Part shown: positions 1-9,285 of the stretch, in pieces
Layout of the letters: every line of letters begins with the position of its first letter
Numbering within the stretch: the stretch's first letter is position 1
DNA from: Nitrosomonadales bacterium
GTDB lineage: Bacteria; Pseudomonadota; Gammaproteobacteria; Burkholderiales; Gallionellaceae
Assembly (NCBI GenBank): GCA_016234685.1
Contig: JACRAT010000026.1
Location: 62,001-126,000 of the forward strand
Reading direction: 5' to 3'
DNA: 64,000 bases
The notes under the pieces: model-generated
The model's input: only the letters and a program-made list of their open reading frames with translations
Told to the model about the DNA's origin: nothing
The model's database searches: none
Made by a program: the position numbers and the translations under genes

Positions 1-1073
1 GCGAACTCGCCGCTCAGGTAGAAGAGAGCGTGCGCGAGTACGGTAAGTATCTGCCGCTCAAATCCATGATGATGTTCGGCGGGGTCAACATCAATCCGCA
101 GATCAAACAACTGCATGGTCGCGTGGATATTCTGGTGGCAACACCGGGACGCCTGCTCGACCACTTGCAGCAAAAGACGGTGGACTTGTCGCACGTCGAG
201 ATCCTAGTGCTGGACGAGGCCGACCGTATGCTGGACATGGGCTTCATCCGCGACATCAAGCGCGTGCTGGCGGTGCTGCCCAAGCAGCGCCAGAACCTGC
301 TGTTCTCAGCCACCTTCTCGGACGAGATCAAGCTGCTGGCCGACGGCCTGCTGAACAATCCGGCGCTAATCGAAGTAGCGCGCCGCAATCAGGCCCACGA
401 GCTGATCGAACAGCGCGTGTATCCGGTGGATCGTGAGCGCAAGCGCGAACTGCTGACCCACCTCATCAAGGAGTACAACTGGTTCCAAGTGCTGGTGTTC
501 ACCCGCACCAAGCACGGCGCGAACCGTCTGGCCGAGCAGCTGGATAAGGATGGCATCCCGGCGATGGCGATCCACGGCAACAAGAGTCAGGCAGCACGCA
601 CCCGCGCTCTGGCGGAATTCAAGTCCGGCACGCTGCAAGTGCTGGTGGCGACCGACATCGCCGCGCGTGGCATCGACATCAGCGAGTTGCCGCATGTGGT
701 GAACTATGAACTGCCGAATGTGCCGGAAGACTACGTCCACCGCATCGGCCGCACTGGCCGCGCGGGGAGTGAAGGCGAGGCGAGTTCGCTGGTGTGCATC
801 GACGAGAAAAAGCTGCTCAACGACATCGAGCGCCTCATCAAGCGCGACATCCCCGTGGTGAACGTGCCCGGCTTCGATGTCGATCCCCGCATCAAGGCCG
901 AGCCTATCCTGAATGGACAGAATCGCGGTCAGGGCGGCGGACAGCGCCGTCCGCAGGGCAACGCACCGCGCACGGGTGGCGGGCAGCCTGGCCGCTCCGG
1001 CCCGAAACCCGCTGCCGCACCAGCACGCGGCGGCAATGCCGCGACCCATCGTTCAGGCGGACGCGGACGCTGA
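1..1073 (+). CDS. rhlE: ATP-dependent RNA helicase RhlE, 5' end missing
   Basis: This is a DEAD-box RNA helicase of the RhlE type, which unwinds short RNA duplexes in ribosome assembly and RNA decay. The reading frame is open from the left edge (codons begin at base 3), so the Q motif and Walker A lie outside the window. Visible motifs in order are PGRLLDH, the DEAD box ([12 protein letters not shown], bases about 208-243), SAT (LLFSATFSD), the helicase C-terminal domain with [10 protein letters not shown], and [10 protein letters not shown]. The last 50 residues are an Arg/Gly-rich basic tail typical of RhlE and probably bind RNA. The GTG at base 30 is internal and not a real start. Stop is TGA at 1071-1073. 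The family is certain; the RhlE subgroup is likely from the tail. Confidence 0.93.
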   Translation, partial: ELAAQVEESVREYGKYLPLKSMMMFGGVNINPQIKQLHGRVDILVATPGRLLDHLQQKTVDLSHVEILVLDEADRMLDMGFIRDIKRVLAVLPKQRQNLLFSATFSDEIKLLADGLLNNPALIEVARRNQAHELIEQRVYPVDRERKRELLTHLIKEYNWFQVLVFTRTKHGANRLAEQLDKDGIPAMAIHGNKSQAARTRALAEFKSGTLQVLVATDIAARGIDISELPHVVNYELPNVPEDYVHRIGRTGRAGSEGEASSLVCIDEKKLLNDIERLIKRDIPVVNVPGFDVDPRIKAEPILNGQNRGQGGGQRRPQGNAPRTGGGQPGRSGPKPAAAPARGGNAATHRSGGRGR

Positions 1074-1105
1074 GTCTGCGGGGGCGGCGAACCGCCGCCC
1101 TCGGT

Positions 1106-1151
1106 TATAATCCGCATTCGGGCGGCGCCGACCTAGCGCCGCTACTTTTTT
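1106..1151 (+). promoter_or_regulatory. -10 box followed by a terminator-like hairpin in the yeaD leader
   Basis: A perfect TATAAT lies at 1106-1111. Just after its expected start point comes a hairpin, GCGGCGC (1122-1128) pairing with GCGCCGC (1136-1142), followed by six T (1146-1151). The Shine-Dalgarno (GGGAG) and GTG start of the mutarotase gene follow at once. The hairpin could end rhlE transcription or attenuate transcripts starting here. No good -35 box is seen. Confidence 0.45.
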
Positions 1152-1165
1152 CCGGGAGCTAAAAA

Positions 1166-2074
1166 GTGGGTGACATTTCCGTTCTGAACCAGCAATTCGG
1201 CATCGCCGGCCAACTCGAATTCATCGAAGCCGCGCCCGGCATGATCGTCGCGCAGATTAACAACGAGCAAGCCAGCGCCAGCATCGCCCTGCAAGGCGCG
1301 CACCTGATGACCTTTCAGGCGCGCGACCAGCAGCCGCTGATCTGGATGAGCCCCGCTGCCAAGCTGGTTCCCGGCAAATCCATCCGGGGCGGCGTGCCGG
1401 TGTGCTGGCCATGGTTCGGCGCACATGCCAGTGAAGCCGGTTTCCCGGCGCACGGCTTTGCCCGCACGGTGGGCTGGAAGGTGGTGGACGCGCGTCCGCT
1501 GGTCGGCGGCGAGACTTTCATCGCCTTCGAGTTGCCGCAGACCGCCATCCCGCAGGCGCAGTGGCCGCATCCTTGCCGCGTGCGCCTGAACATCACCGTG
1601 GGCGCAGTGCTGGAGATGGCGCTGGTCACCGAGAACACTGGCGATGCGGCTTTCCCGCTGGGCGAAGCGCTGCACACTTACTTCCCGATCAGCGATGTGG
1701 ACAACGTCTGCGTCAGTGGACTGGACGGCGTAGCCTACCGCGACAAGGTGACGGGCATGGATCTGAAGCAGCAGAGCGGCGACATCGGCTTCCCCAGCGA
1801 AGTGGATCGCGTCTATCTCGATACCGAGGCGAGCTGTGACATCGTGGACACTGGCGCGAACCGCCGCATCCGCGTCGCCAAGAGCGGCAGCCGCTCCACC
1901 GTGGTGTGGAATCCGTGGATCGAAAAAGCCACCAAGATGGGCGACTTCGGCAGCGACACCGGCTACCGCACCATGCTCTGCGTGGAAAGCGCGAACGCCG
2001 CCGAGAATGTGCTGACGCTCGCCCCCGGCGAGAGCCATACCCTCAGCGTCACTTACAGCAATGAAGCGCTGTAA
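1166..2074 (+). CDS. yeaD: D-hexose-6-phosphate mutarotase (aldose 1-epimerase family)
   Basis: This 302-residue protein belongs to the YeaD-like branch of the galactose mutarotase fold, which interconverts alpha and beta anomers of glucose 6-phosphate and related sugars. Recognisable segments are the GGVPVCWPWFG block, PAHGFART with the conserved His, EALHTYFPISDV, and the C-terminal VVWNPWIEKATKMGDFG, which carries the likely catalytic acid. The GTG start at 1166 is chosen because GGGAG sits just upstream and the protein then has normal family length. The SrkA-type kinase gene follows 9 bases downstream, so the two are probably cotranscribed. The role fits the glycogen genes nearby. Confidence 0.88.
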   Translation: MGDISVLNQQFGIAGQLEFIEAAPGMIVAQINNEQASASIALQGAHLMTFQARDQQPLIWMSPAAKLVPGKSIRGGVPVCWPWFGAHASEAGFPAHGFARTVGWKVVDARPLVGGETFIAFELPQTAIPQAQWPHPCRVRLNITVGAVLEMALVTENTGDAAFPLGEALHTYFPISDVDNVCVSGLDGVAYRDKVTGMDLKQQSGDIGFPSEVDRVYLDTEASCDIVDTGANRRIRVAKSGSRSTVVWNPWIEKATKMGDFGSDTGYRTMLCVESANAAENVLTLAPGESHTLSVTYSNEAL

Positions 2075-2083
2075 CACCGCCGC

Positions 2084-3064
2084 GTGACCGCGCCCGGCTT
2101 CGCCCTGCTCACGCCCGACAGCGTACTCAACGCGCTGGAAAGCGTGGGCCTGCGCTGTGACGGGCGCTTGCTGGCGCTCAACAGTTACGAGAATCGCGTC
2201 TATCAGGTGGGCATCGAGGACGATGCGCCGCTGGTGGCGAAGTTCTACCGTCCGCAGCGTTGGAGCGATGCGGCCATCCTTGAGGAACATGCTTTCGTGC
2301 AGGAACTGGTCGAGCGCGAGATCCCTGTCGTGCCTGCGCTCACCATCGGCGGTACGACCTTGCACCAGTTCGACGACTTCCGCTTTGCGGTGTTTCCCAA
2401 GCATGGCGGACGTGCACCGGAGCTGGAGAACCGCGACACGCTGGAATGGCTGGGGCGCTTCATGGGGCGCATCCACGCCGTCGGCCAACTCAAGGGCTAC
2501 GCGCAGCGCCCCACGCTGGACATCGAGAGCTTCGGCATCGAGCCGCGCGATTATCTGCTCACCAACGGCTTCATCCCGCCCGACCTCGATGCCGCTTACC
2601 GCAGCGTGGTGGAGCAGGCGCTGCAAGGCGTGCGGCATTGTTACGAGCGCGCGGGCAAATCACGCCAGCTGCGTCTGCACGGCGACTGCCATGCCGGCAA
2701 CGTGCTGTGGACCGACGACGGCCCGCACTTCGTCGATTTCGACGACAGTCGCATGGGGCCGGCGGTGCAGGACCTATGGATGCTGCTCTCCGGCGAACGC
2801 GAAGACCGCGTGCGCCAATTGGGCGATGTACTGGCGGGTTATGAGGATTTCTGCGAGTTCGACACCCGCGAGCTGCACCTGATCGAAGCACTGCGCACCC
2901 TGCGCCTGATCCACTACGCTGCCTGGCTGGCGCGGCGCTGGGACGACCCCGCCTTCAAACAAGCCTTCCCGTGGTTCAATACGCAGATCTACTGGCAGAA
3001 CCGCATCCTCGAATTGCGCGAGCAGATCGCGCTGATGGACGAAGTGCCGCTGTGGGCGGCGTGA
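2084..3064 (+). CDS. srkA: Stress response serine/threonine kinase SrkA (YihE/RdoA)
   Basis: This 326-residue protein has the choline kinase/aminoglycoside phosphotransferase fold. The N-lobe contains YENRVYQV and the lysine in PLVAKFYRP. The catalytic loop is LHGDCHAGNVLW (about residues 196-207) and the metal-binding segment is FVDFDDSRMGP. In E. coli the homologue protects cells under envelope and oxidative stress and counters MazF-linked death. The start is a GTG 9 bases after the yeaD stop, with no strong Shine-Dalgarno, which suggests translational coupling. The length is close to the E. coli protein (328). Confidence 0.9.
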   Translation: MTAPGFALLTPDSVLNALESVGLRCDGRLLALNSYENRVYQVGIEDDAPLVAKFYRPQRWSDAAILEEHAFVQELVEREIPVVPALTIGGTTLHQFDDFRFAVFPKHGGRAPELENRDTLEWLGRFMGRIHAVGQLKGYAQRPTLDIESFGIEPRDYLLTNGFIPPDLDAAYRSVVEQALQGVRHCYERAGKSRQLRLHGDCHAGNVLWTDDGPHFVDFDDSRMGPAVQDLWMLLSGEREDRVRQLGDVLAGYEDFCEFDTRELHLIEALRTLRLIHYAAWLARRWDDPAFKQAFPWFNTQIYWQNRILELREQIALMDEVPLWAA

Positions 3065-3165
3065 CCGCTCAATCCCTCCACCCTGGCTCGCTGCCCCCCG
3101 CAAATTATCGCGGTGATGCCGAGCCTGCGGTGATCGTCAACGAACCGCCCCAAGAAAGGCTCCCT

Positions 3166-3714
3166 ATGACTAACGAACCCATCATCGCCGCGACCCAACT
3201 CTGGCTGGAAAAGGCCGTCATCGGGCTCAATCTGTGCCCCTTCGCCAAGAGTGTGCATGTCAAAAAGCAGATCCGCTACGTGGTCAGTGCGGCGACGACG
3301 CCCGAGGCTTTGCTGGAAGAGTTGATCCGTGAACTGCGCACCCTGCAAGACACCAGCCCCGACGAGATCGACACCACGCTGCTGATCCACCCGAATGTGC
3401 TGACAGACTTTCTGGACTTCAACGATTTTCTGGATACGGTAGACCTTGCCACCGCCGAGCCGGAGTTCAATGACGCCTTCCAAGTCGCCAGCCTGCATCC
3501 GCAATATCAATTCGCCGGAACGGAACTGGACGACATCGAGAACTACACCAATCGTTCGCCCTACCCCACGCTGCACCTGCTGCGCGAAGACAGCGTAGAT
3601 CGCGCAGTGGACGCATTCCCGGATGCCGACCACATCGCCGACGTGAACATCAAGACGATGAAAGCCTTGGGGCATGAAGGTTGGAACAAGCTGGGGCTGA
3701 GTACGCCCAAGTAA
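3166..3714 (+). CDS. DUF1415 family protein
   Basis: This 182-residue protein matches the DUF1415 family, whose function is not known. Typical features are the N-terminal LEKAVIGLNLCPFAKSV with a conserved Cys, and the later NPYPTLHLL-like segment (here NRSPYPTLHLLRED). ATG at 3166 is preferred because AAAGG lies just upstream. The frame remains open back to 2971, but that part overlaps srkA and has no family character. It is the last gene of the rightward yeaD-srkA group. Confidence 0.8.
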   Translation: MTNEPIIAATQLWLEKAVIGLNLCPFAKSVHVKKQIRYVVSAATTPEALLEELIRELRTLQDTSPDEIDTTLLIHPNVLTDFLDFNDFLDTVDLATAEPEFNDAFQVASLHPQYQFAGTELDDIENYTNRSPYPTLHLLREDSVDRAVDAFPDADHIADVNIKTMKALGHEGWNKLGLSTPK

Positions 3715-3762
3715 GACTGACGCAGGAGATACGCAAGGGCAGACTTCTGGCTCCCTTGCGCG

Positions 3763-3795
3763 CCACAAAAAATAAAGCCGCTTTTCAGCGGCTTT
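3763..3795 (-). terminator. Rho-independent terminator after tRNA-Val
   Basis: The nine-base arms AAAGCCGCT (3774-3782) and AGCGGCTTT (3787-3795) enclose a four-base loop. Read leftward, the stem is followed by a T-rich tail (TTTATTTTTT, bases 3776 to 3767), so it terminates the minus-strand tRNA-Val transcript. Confidence 0.8.
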
Positions 3796-3833
3796 GATCT
3801 TGGTATAGCTTTATTTTTTGATTTCTGGAATGT

Positions 3834-3910
3834 TGGTAGGCACGATTGGACTCGAACCAACGACCCCTACCATGTCAAGGTAGTGCTCTAACCAGCTGAG
3901 CTACGCGCCT
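3834..3910 (-). tRNA. tRNA-Val (anticodon GAC)
   Basis: This 77-nt tRNA has its CCA encoded. The acceptor arms AGGCGCG and CGTGCCT pair with one G-U. The anticodon stem CTACC/GGTAG holds the loop TTGACAT with anticodon GAC. The T-arm is GTTGG-TTCGAGT-CCAAT. It stands alone and is followed by its own terminator. Confidence 0.95.
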
Positions 3911-3966
3911 AATGAGGGTGCGGATTGTAACCGAAGTGCCCCTCCGGCTCAAACCGAAATTTCACT

Positions 3967-5412
3967 TTATTTGCCCATCAAATGCGCATAGAGGTTGCGA
4001 TAGGCTTGGGCGCTGGCGTTCCAGCCGAAATCTCGGTTCATGCCGTTGGTTTGCAGCGCGTGCCAAGTCGTTTTGTCGCGATAGGCGACGGCGGCGCGCT
4101 GCGCGGTGGTCAGCAGCGTGTAGGCGTTCATGTCGTGGAAGACGAATCCGGCGGCTTGCCCATGGGCCAGCGTCTCGGCGTTGCAATCCACCACCGAGTC
4201 GATCAGACCGCCCGTGGCGTGGACGATGGGCGGCGTGCCATAGCGCTGGCTGTACATCTGATTCAGGCCGCAAGGCTCGAAGCGCGACGGCATCAGGAAC
4301 ACGTCCGAACCCGCTTCGATCAGGTGCGACAAACCTTCGTCGAACTTCACCTGCACCGCGATCTGTCCGGGGTAGCGATAGGCCAGCTCTTGCGCCCAGC
4401 TCTGTATGCCCGCGTCGCCACTGCCCAGCAGCACCAGTTGGGCGGGAAATTCGAGCAACTGTGGCGCGATCTCCAGCACCATGTCCACCCCCTTTTGATG
4501 GGTGAAGCGGCTGACCAGCCCGAACAGCGGCACATCCGGCGCAACCGTCAGCCCCACGCGACGTTGCAGCTCGGCCTTGTTGGCGGCTTTGCCCGTCAGA
4601 TCGCTGCTACTGTAAGGCGCGGCCAGATGCGGATCGGTGGCTGGATTCCACTCGGTGTTGTCGATGCCGTTCAGGATCCCGGTCAGCGCATGTTGCCGAT
4701 GGCGCAGCAAGCCTTGCAAACCGAAGCCCAGCGCGTCGGTCTGTATCTCACGGGCGTAAGTCGGGCTGACGGTGGTGACGTGATCGGCGTAGAACAAACC
4801 TGCCTTGAGAAAAGAAAGGTTGCCGAAGTACTCCACGCCATCGAGCTTGAAGCAATCCCAAGGCAAGCCCAGATGCGGCGTGAGTTGCTGCGGGAACACG
4901 CCCTGAAAGGCGATGTTGTGGATGGACATCACGCTGCGCGCAGGCTGCGGCGCGTAGTGCAGATAGGCCGGGGTCAGGCCGCTCTGCCAGTCGTTGCAAT
5001 GCACCACGTCGGGCCGCCATTCCAGCGGCGAATCGGCACATCCCAGCAAAGCCGCGACCCGCGACAGCAAGCCAAAGCGCTGGGCGTTGTCGCCCCAATC
5101 TGCGCCGTACTTGTCTTGATATGGCCCGCCGTCGCGTTGATACAGCGCGGGACAATCCACCAGCCACAGCGGCACGCCGTCCGGCATCACCGCTTCGAGC
5201 AACTGCGCAACTGGGAATTCGGCCAAACCGAAGAGGCGCGCGACGACTTGAGTCTGCGGCAAAGCATTGAGCACTTGCGGATAAGCGGGCAGCAGCAACC
5301 GCACATCCACCCCCAGATTACGCAGAGCGGCGGGCAACGCACCGCTGACATCGGCGAGGCCACCGGTTTTAATGAGAGGTGCGGCCTCGGAAGAAACAAA
5401 CAGTATTTTCAT
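3967..5412 (-). CDS. glgA: Glycogen synthase (ADP-glucose), GT5
   Basis: This 481-residue enzyme transfers glucose from ADP-glucose to the non-reducing end of a growing alpha-1,4-glucan. The N-terminal GT5 signature KTGGLADVSGALP (about residues 16-28), with the substrate-binding lysine, is intact. The C-terminal half carries GLVSRFTHQKGVD, the EPCGLNQMYSQRYGTPPIV block with the catalytic Glu, and the TGGLIDSV loop. Length equals that of bacterial GlgA. It lies 16 bases downstream of glgP on the same strand, so synthesis and breakdown of glycogen are probably cotranscribed. No glgC or glgB is in the window. Confidence 0.95.
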   Translation of the reverse strand: MKILFVSSEAAPLIKTGGLADVSGALPAALRNLGVDVRLLLPAYPQVLNALPQTQVVARLFGLAEFPVAQLLEAVMPDGVPLWLVDCPALYQRDGGPYQDKYGADWGDNAQRFGLLSRVAALLGCADSPLEWRPDVVHCNDWQSGLTPAYLHYAPQPARSVMSIHNIAFQGVFPQQLTPHLGLPWDCFKLDGVEYFGNLSFLKAGLFYADHVTTVSPTYAREIQTDALGFGLQGLLRHRQHALTGILNGIDNTEWNPATDPHLAAPYSSSDLTGKAANKAELQRRVGLTVAPDVPLFGLVSRFTHQKGVDMVLEIAPQLLEFPAQLVLLGSGDAGIQSWAQELAYRYPGQIAVQVKFDEGLSHLIEAGSDVFLMPSRFEPCGLNQMYSQRYGTPPIVHATGGLIDSVVDCNAETLAHGQAAGFVFHDMNAYTLLTTAQRAAVAYRDKTTWHALQTNGMNRDFGWNASAQAYRNLYAHLMGK

Positions 5413-5428
5413 TCAGACTTTTTCGTAG

Positions 5429-7987
5429 TTATAACCAGTGCATCAGCCCCATCTCGAAAGGATGGGTCAACATCGGGTGACGCGGATAGATACGGATGCG
5501 GTATTCCAGCTTGCCGCACAGCTTGGGCATAAGATCGAGCACGAACAGGTGTTCGCCCTGCTCGTTGATCTCGCCCTGCACCTCGAAGGTGTAACGGTGC
5601 GAGTTATGCAGCTTTTCTTTGCGGATGTGGTGCGCCATCACCAACTCCACCTGCACATCGCTGGCTTGCAGGCCGTTCAAGTTGACGCCGACCTCGATGC
5701 GCACGCTGTCTTTGAACATGATGCTGTGCTGCGCACAGTCCAACCGACGCAACGAGACTTGATGCCAAGCCTGCCGCACCGCCGCCTTCCAATCCGCAAC
5801 GGTACGTGCGCCCTGAAACTCCTCGCCCCAATAGCGGCTATATTGCCGGGTCGCCGGGACATAGGCTTTGGCGACATACTCGCCGACCATGCGCGTGGAA
5901 TTGAAGCGCGGCAGCAAGGTGGCGATGGCGCGCTTCGACATGGTGACCCACTTAGGCGAGTAGCCCATCTTGTTGCGGGCGTAATAGGTAGGGATGACCT
6001 GATCCTGCAACAGTTCGTACAGGGTCTGGCTCTCCTCGCGGTTGCGCTGCGATTCCGGCAGCGATTCGGACACCGGCTTGATGGCCCAGCCGTTCTCGCC
6101 GTCGTAGCCCTCGTCCCACCAGCCGTCCAGCACAGAAAGGTTGAGTACGCCGTTCATCGCGGCCTTCATGCCGGACGTGCCGGAGGCTTCCAGCGGATAC
6201 AGCGGGTTGTTCAGCCACACGTCCACGCCCGCCACCAAGCGGCGCGCCAGACGCAGATCGTAGCCTTCCAGCATCAGGATCTTGCCCTCGAACTCCGGCA
6301 TCCGCGAGATGTGGGTGATGCGGCGGATCAGATCCTGACCGGGGATGTCCGCCGGATGGGCCTTGCCCGCGAAGATGAACAGCACCGGGCGCTCTTCGTC
6401 GCTCAGCAACTGGCGCAACCAGTCCAGATTCTCGAACAGCAACAGCGCACGTTTGTAAGTGGCGAAACGGCGCGCGAAGCCGATGGTCAGCACATTGGGA
6501 TTGGCCGGATCGGCATATTTCAGGATGCGGTCGATGTGGGCTTCAGAGCCGTGGTTGCGCAGATGCTGCTGCGTCACCAGTTGGCGGATCAGTTGCAGCA
6601 TCCGCGATTTGAGCGATTCGCGCACGCTCCAGAATTGGTGGTCGGGCACGACCGTCATCTTCTCCCAGAAGCCGACATCAGTCTGGTGCTGCGACCAATC
6701 CCAGCCGATGAAACGCTCGAACACCTCAACCCATTCCTTGGCGAGGAACGTCGGCATATGCACCCCGTTGGTGATGTAGCTCATCGGGCTTTCTTCTTCC
6801 TCGATCTCGGGCCATAGCTCGCCGCAGATCTCGGAAGAGACACGCCCGTGGATGCGCGACACGCCGTTCTGGAAGCGCGAACAATGGATCGCCAGCGCCG
6901 TCATGTTGAAATCGGACGAGTCGGGAGCGTTGCCCAATGCCAGAAAACCATCGCGATCCAGCTTCAACTGCGGGTGGTAGTTCTCAAAGTACGGCAACAT
7001 CATGCCGTGATTGAAATGGTCGTGCCCGGCAGGGACGGGCGTATGCGTGGTGAAGATGGTGTTGGCTGCGACCGCCTCGTGCGCAGCGGAGAAATCCAGC
7101 CCCTGCTCCGTCAGTTGACGGATGCGTTCCAGCAACATGAAGGCTGCATGGCCTTCATTGATGTGCCAGGCCGTCGGCTTGACGCCCATCGCCGCCAGCG
7201 CGCGCGCGCCGCCGATGCCGAGGACGATCTCTTGTTCGATGCGCATGGTCTTATCGCCGCCGTACAAACGGTGGGTGATGCCACGGTCATGCAGGGAGTT
7301 TTGCGCCAGATCGGTGTCCAGCAGGTACAGGGTGACGTTGCCGATGCGCGCCTGCCAGACCTTGATCTCGACCACACGCCCCGGCATGTCCACGCTGACG
7401 TGGATCTCGGAAGCATCTGCACGCAACACCGGCGAGATGGGCAGATTGTCGAATTCGGAATCGGTATAGATGGCGTGCTGATTGCCGTCGCTGTCTATGG
7501 TCTGATAGAAGTAGCCCTGCCGGTACAGCAGGCCGACGCCGACAAAGGGCAGATGCATGTCACTGGCCGATTTGCAGTGGTCGCCCGCCAAGATGCCCAG
7601 CCCGCCGGAGTAGATGGGAAAGCTCTCGTGAAAACCGAACTCAGCGCAAAAATACGCGATGAGATCGTCCTCGACGAAATCCTCGATATATGGCGAACGT
7701 ATCGGCTTGGCGTGATAGGTGTCGTAAGCGGAGAGGATGCGGTTGTAGTTAGCGAGGAAGGTAGGATCCTCCGCTGCGTCGATCAGCCTTTGCTCATCCA
7801 CCCGGCGCAGAAAATCCTTGGGGTTCTGCCCGACCGACTCCCACAGGGTGCGGTGGATGCGCGAGAACAGATCACGCGTCGGCAGATCCCAACCGTACCA
7901 AAGATTGTTCGATAATTCTTCCAGCCGGGCAAGGCGCTCGGGAATGCGAGGCGTGACTTCAAGAACGAACGGGGTGCTCTTCTGCAT
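5429..7987 (-). CDS. glgP: Alpha-glucan (glycogen) phosphorylase with DUF3417 N-terminus
   Basis: This 852-residue enzyme releases glucose 1-phosphate from alpha-1,4-glucans using pyridoxal phosphate. The PLP lysine is in EASGTSGMKAAMNG (about residue 609), and GGLGILAGDH and FARRFATYKRA are also present. The N-terminus (NNLWYGWDLPTRDLF) is the DUF3417 segment that marks the actinobacterial-type GlgP branch rather than the E. coli MalP branch. ATG at 7987 follows a CAGGAA ribosome site. The frame is open to 8086, but the extra 33 residues have no family match. Read leftward, a TATAAT at 8103-8098 could be its promoter. Confidence 0.93.
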   Translation of the reverse strand: MQKSTPFVLEVTPRIPERLARLEELSNNLWYGWDLPTRDLFSRIHRTLWESVGQNPKDFLRRVDEQRLIDAAEDPTFLANYNRILSAYDTYHAKPIRSPYIEDFVEDDLIAYFCAEFGFHESFPIYSGGLGILAGDHCKSASDMHLPFVGVGLLYRQGYFYQTIDSDGNQHAIYTDSEFDNLPISPVLRADASEIHVSVDMPGRVVEIKVWQARIGNVTLYLLDTDLAQNSLHDRGITHRLYGGDKTMRIEQEIVLGIGGARALAAMGVKPTAWHINEGHAAFMLLERIRQLTEQGLDFSAAHEAVAANTIFTTHTPVPAGHDHFNHGMMLPYFENYHPQLKLDRDGFLALGNAPDSSDFNMTALAIHCSRFQNGVSRIHGRVSSEICGELWPEIEEEESPMSYITNGVHMPTFLAKEWVEVFERFIGWDWSQHQTDVGFWEKMTVVPDHQFWSVRESLKSRMLQLIRQLVTQQHLRNHGSEAHIDRILKYADPANPNVLTIGFARRFATYKRALLLFENLDWLRQLLSDEERPVLFIFAGKAHPADIPGQDLIRRITHISRMPEFEGKILMLEGYDLRLARRLVAGVDVWLNNPLYPLEASGTSGMKAAMNGVLNLSVLDGWWDEGYDGENGWAIKPVSESLPESQRNREESQTLYELLQDQVIPTYYARNKMGYSPKWVTMSKRAIATLLPRFNSTRMVGEYVAKAYVPATRQYSRYWGEEFQGARTVADWKAAVRQAWHQVSLRRLDCAQHSIMFKDSVRIEVGVNLNGLQASDVQVELVMAHHIRKEKLHNSHRYTFEVQGEINEQGEHLFVLDLMPKLCGKLEYRIRIYPRHPMLTHPFEMGLMHWL

Positions 7988-8131
7988 GATTTTCCTGTTG
8001 ATCCGATTGGAGGGCAGCCACACGGGACGCTGGAACACGGGGCGATTCTGGCAGTGCGACCGATCCTTCTCATTGCGTGACCTCATCGCTTGAGAGCATT
8101 ATAGCAACCTCTCTCAACCACTGGTGACAGC

Positions 8132-9217
8132 ATGAACAACAACCCGCTCCGCGCACTCGACGCACTCGGCCAGCATGTCTGGTTGGACAATCTTTCTCGC
8201 ACCTTGCTGCAAGAAGGTGAGCTTGACCGGTATATCGAACAGGATGGCGTCAGCGGCGTCACCTCCAACCCCGCCATCTTTTACAACGCCCTCTCGAAGA
8301 GCCCGTATTACCGCGACGAACTGGCGCAGCTCAAGACGAGCGAGCCATCGGCTGAAGCCCGCTACGAGCGGCTGGTGATCGCCGACATCCAAGCCGCTTG
8401 CGACCGTCTGCGTGCGGTGTTCGACAAGTCTTCGGGCAACGCCGGCTACGTCAGCCTAGAAGTCTCGCCACATCTGGATCACGACGAAGCTGGCACGCTA
8501 CTGGCGGCACGCCGCCTCCACGCCGCCGTGGGCCGCCCCAACCTGCTCGTCAAGATCCCGTCCACACCGGAGGGCATCCGCGCCTTTGAACAACTGACCA
8601 GCGAAGGCATCAACGTCAACGTCACGCTGATGTTCTCCTTGAGCCATGCCGCTGCGGTCGCACAGGCTTACATCCGGGGCGCGCAGCGTTGGGTCGCCCA
8701 AGGCGGCGCACCGACCGCACTGAAATCTGTCGCCAGCATTTTCATGAGCCGCGTCGACACGCTGGTAGACAAAAAACTCGATGCCATCGGCACGCCCGAA
8801 GCGCTAGCCTTGCGCGGCAAGAGCGCCGTGGCACTCGGCAAACTGGCTTATCAGCATTATCTAGAGCTGTTTCACGGCGAGACTTTCGCCTCGCTCGCCG
8901 CCGTCGGCGTGCGTCCGCAATATCAACTGTGGGCCAGCACGGGAACCAAGAACGCCGCCTACTCGGATGTGCTCTACGTCGAACCGCTGATCGGCCCGGA
9001 GACCGTCAACACCCTACCGGATGCCACGCTGATCGCCTTCCGCGACCACGGCAAAGTGGCTGCGACCTTGACCAACGATGTGGCAGATGCGGCAGCGCAA
9101 AAAGCCAAGCTCGCCGCGCTGGGGATAGACTTGGACGAAGTGGGAGAGCAGTTGCAGATCGAAGGCCTAGCGCTGTTCGCGCAAGCCTACGACAAGTTGC
9201 TCGACATCGTGAGTTGA
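8132..9217 (+). CDS. tal: Transaldolase
   Basis: This 361-residue protein is a long-form transaldolase, the type common in actinobacteria and cyanobacteria, unlike the roughly 317-residue E. coli TalB. It moves a dihydroxyacetone unit between sugar phosphates and links the pentose phosphate pathway with glycolysis and Calvin-cycle sugars. Visible signatures are GVTSNPAIF near residue 45, VSLEVSPHLDHD, the Schiff-base lysine in LLVKIPSTPEG, and NVNVTLMFSL. It is transcribed away from glgP and ends at a strong terminator. Confidence 0.94.
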   Translation: MNNNPLRALDALGQHVWLDNLSRTLLQEGELDRYIEQDGVSGVTSNPAIFYNALSKSPYYRDELAQLKTSEPSAEARYERLVIADIQAACDRLRAVFDKSSGNAGYVSLEVSPHLDHDEAGTLLAARRLHAAVGRPNLLVKIPSTPEGIRAFEQLTSEGINVNVTLMFSLSHAAAVAQAYIRGAQRWVAQGGAPTALKSVASIFMSRVDTLVDKKLDAIGTPEALALRGKSAVALGKLAYQHYLELFHGETFASLAAVGVRPQYQLWASTGTKNAAYSDVLYVEPLIGPETVNTLPDATLIAFRDHGKVAATLTNDVADAAAQKAKLAALGIDLDEVGEQLQIEGLALFAQAYDKLLDIVS

Positions 9218-9235
9218 TGCAGTAAGCTCGCCTAT

Positions 9236-9265
9236 AAAAACGGGACGCATCTGCGTCCCGTTTTT
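9236..9265. terminator. Bidirectional terminator between tal and the outer-membrane gene
   Basis: A GC-rich stem, CGGGACGC with GCGTCCCG, sits at 9241-9260. It is flanked by AAAAA before and TTTTTA after, so it can end transcription from tal rightward and from the convergent outer-membrane gene leftward. Confidence 0.85.
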
Positions 9266-9285
9266 ATTTCAGCCTGCGTGCTGGA

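Noticed and set aside
1142-2638. Minus-strand open frame across yeaD and srkA
   Set aside because: It spans two well-recognised plus-strand genes and their junction and has no family character.
3982-5532. Long plus-strand open frame opposite glgA
   Set aside because: Antisense shadow of glgA; no ribosome site or family motifs, whereas GlgA signatures are intact on the other strand.
5438-6817. Long plus-strand open frame opposite glgP
   Set aside because: Antisense shadow of a conserved enzyme; composition is low-complexity Gln/His/Arg with no domain.
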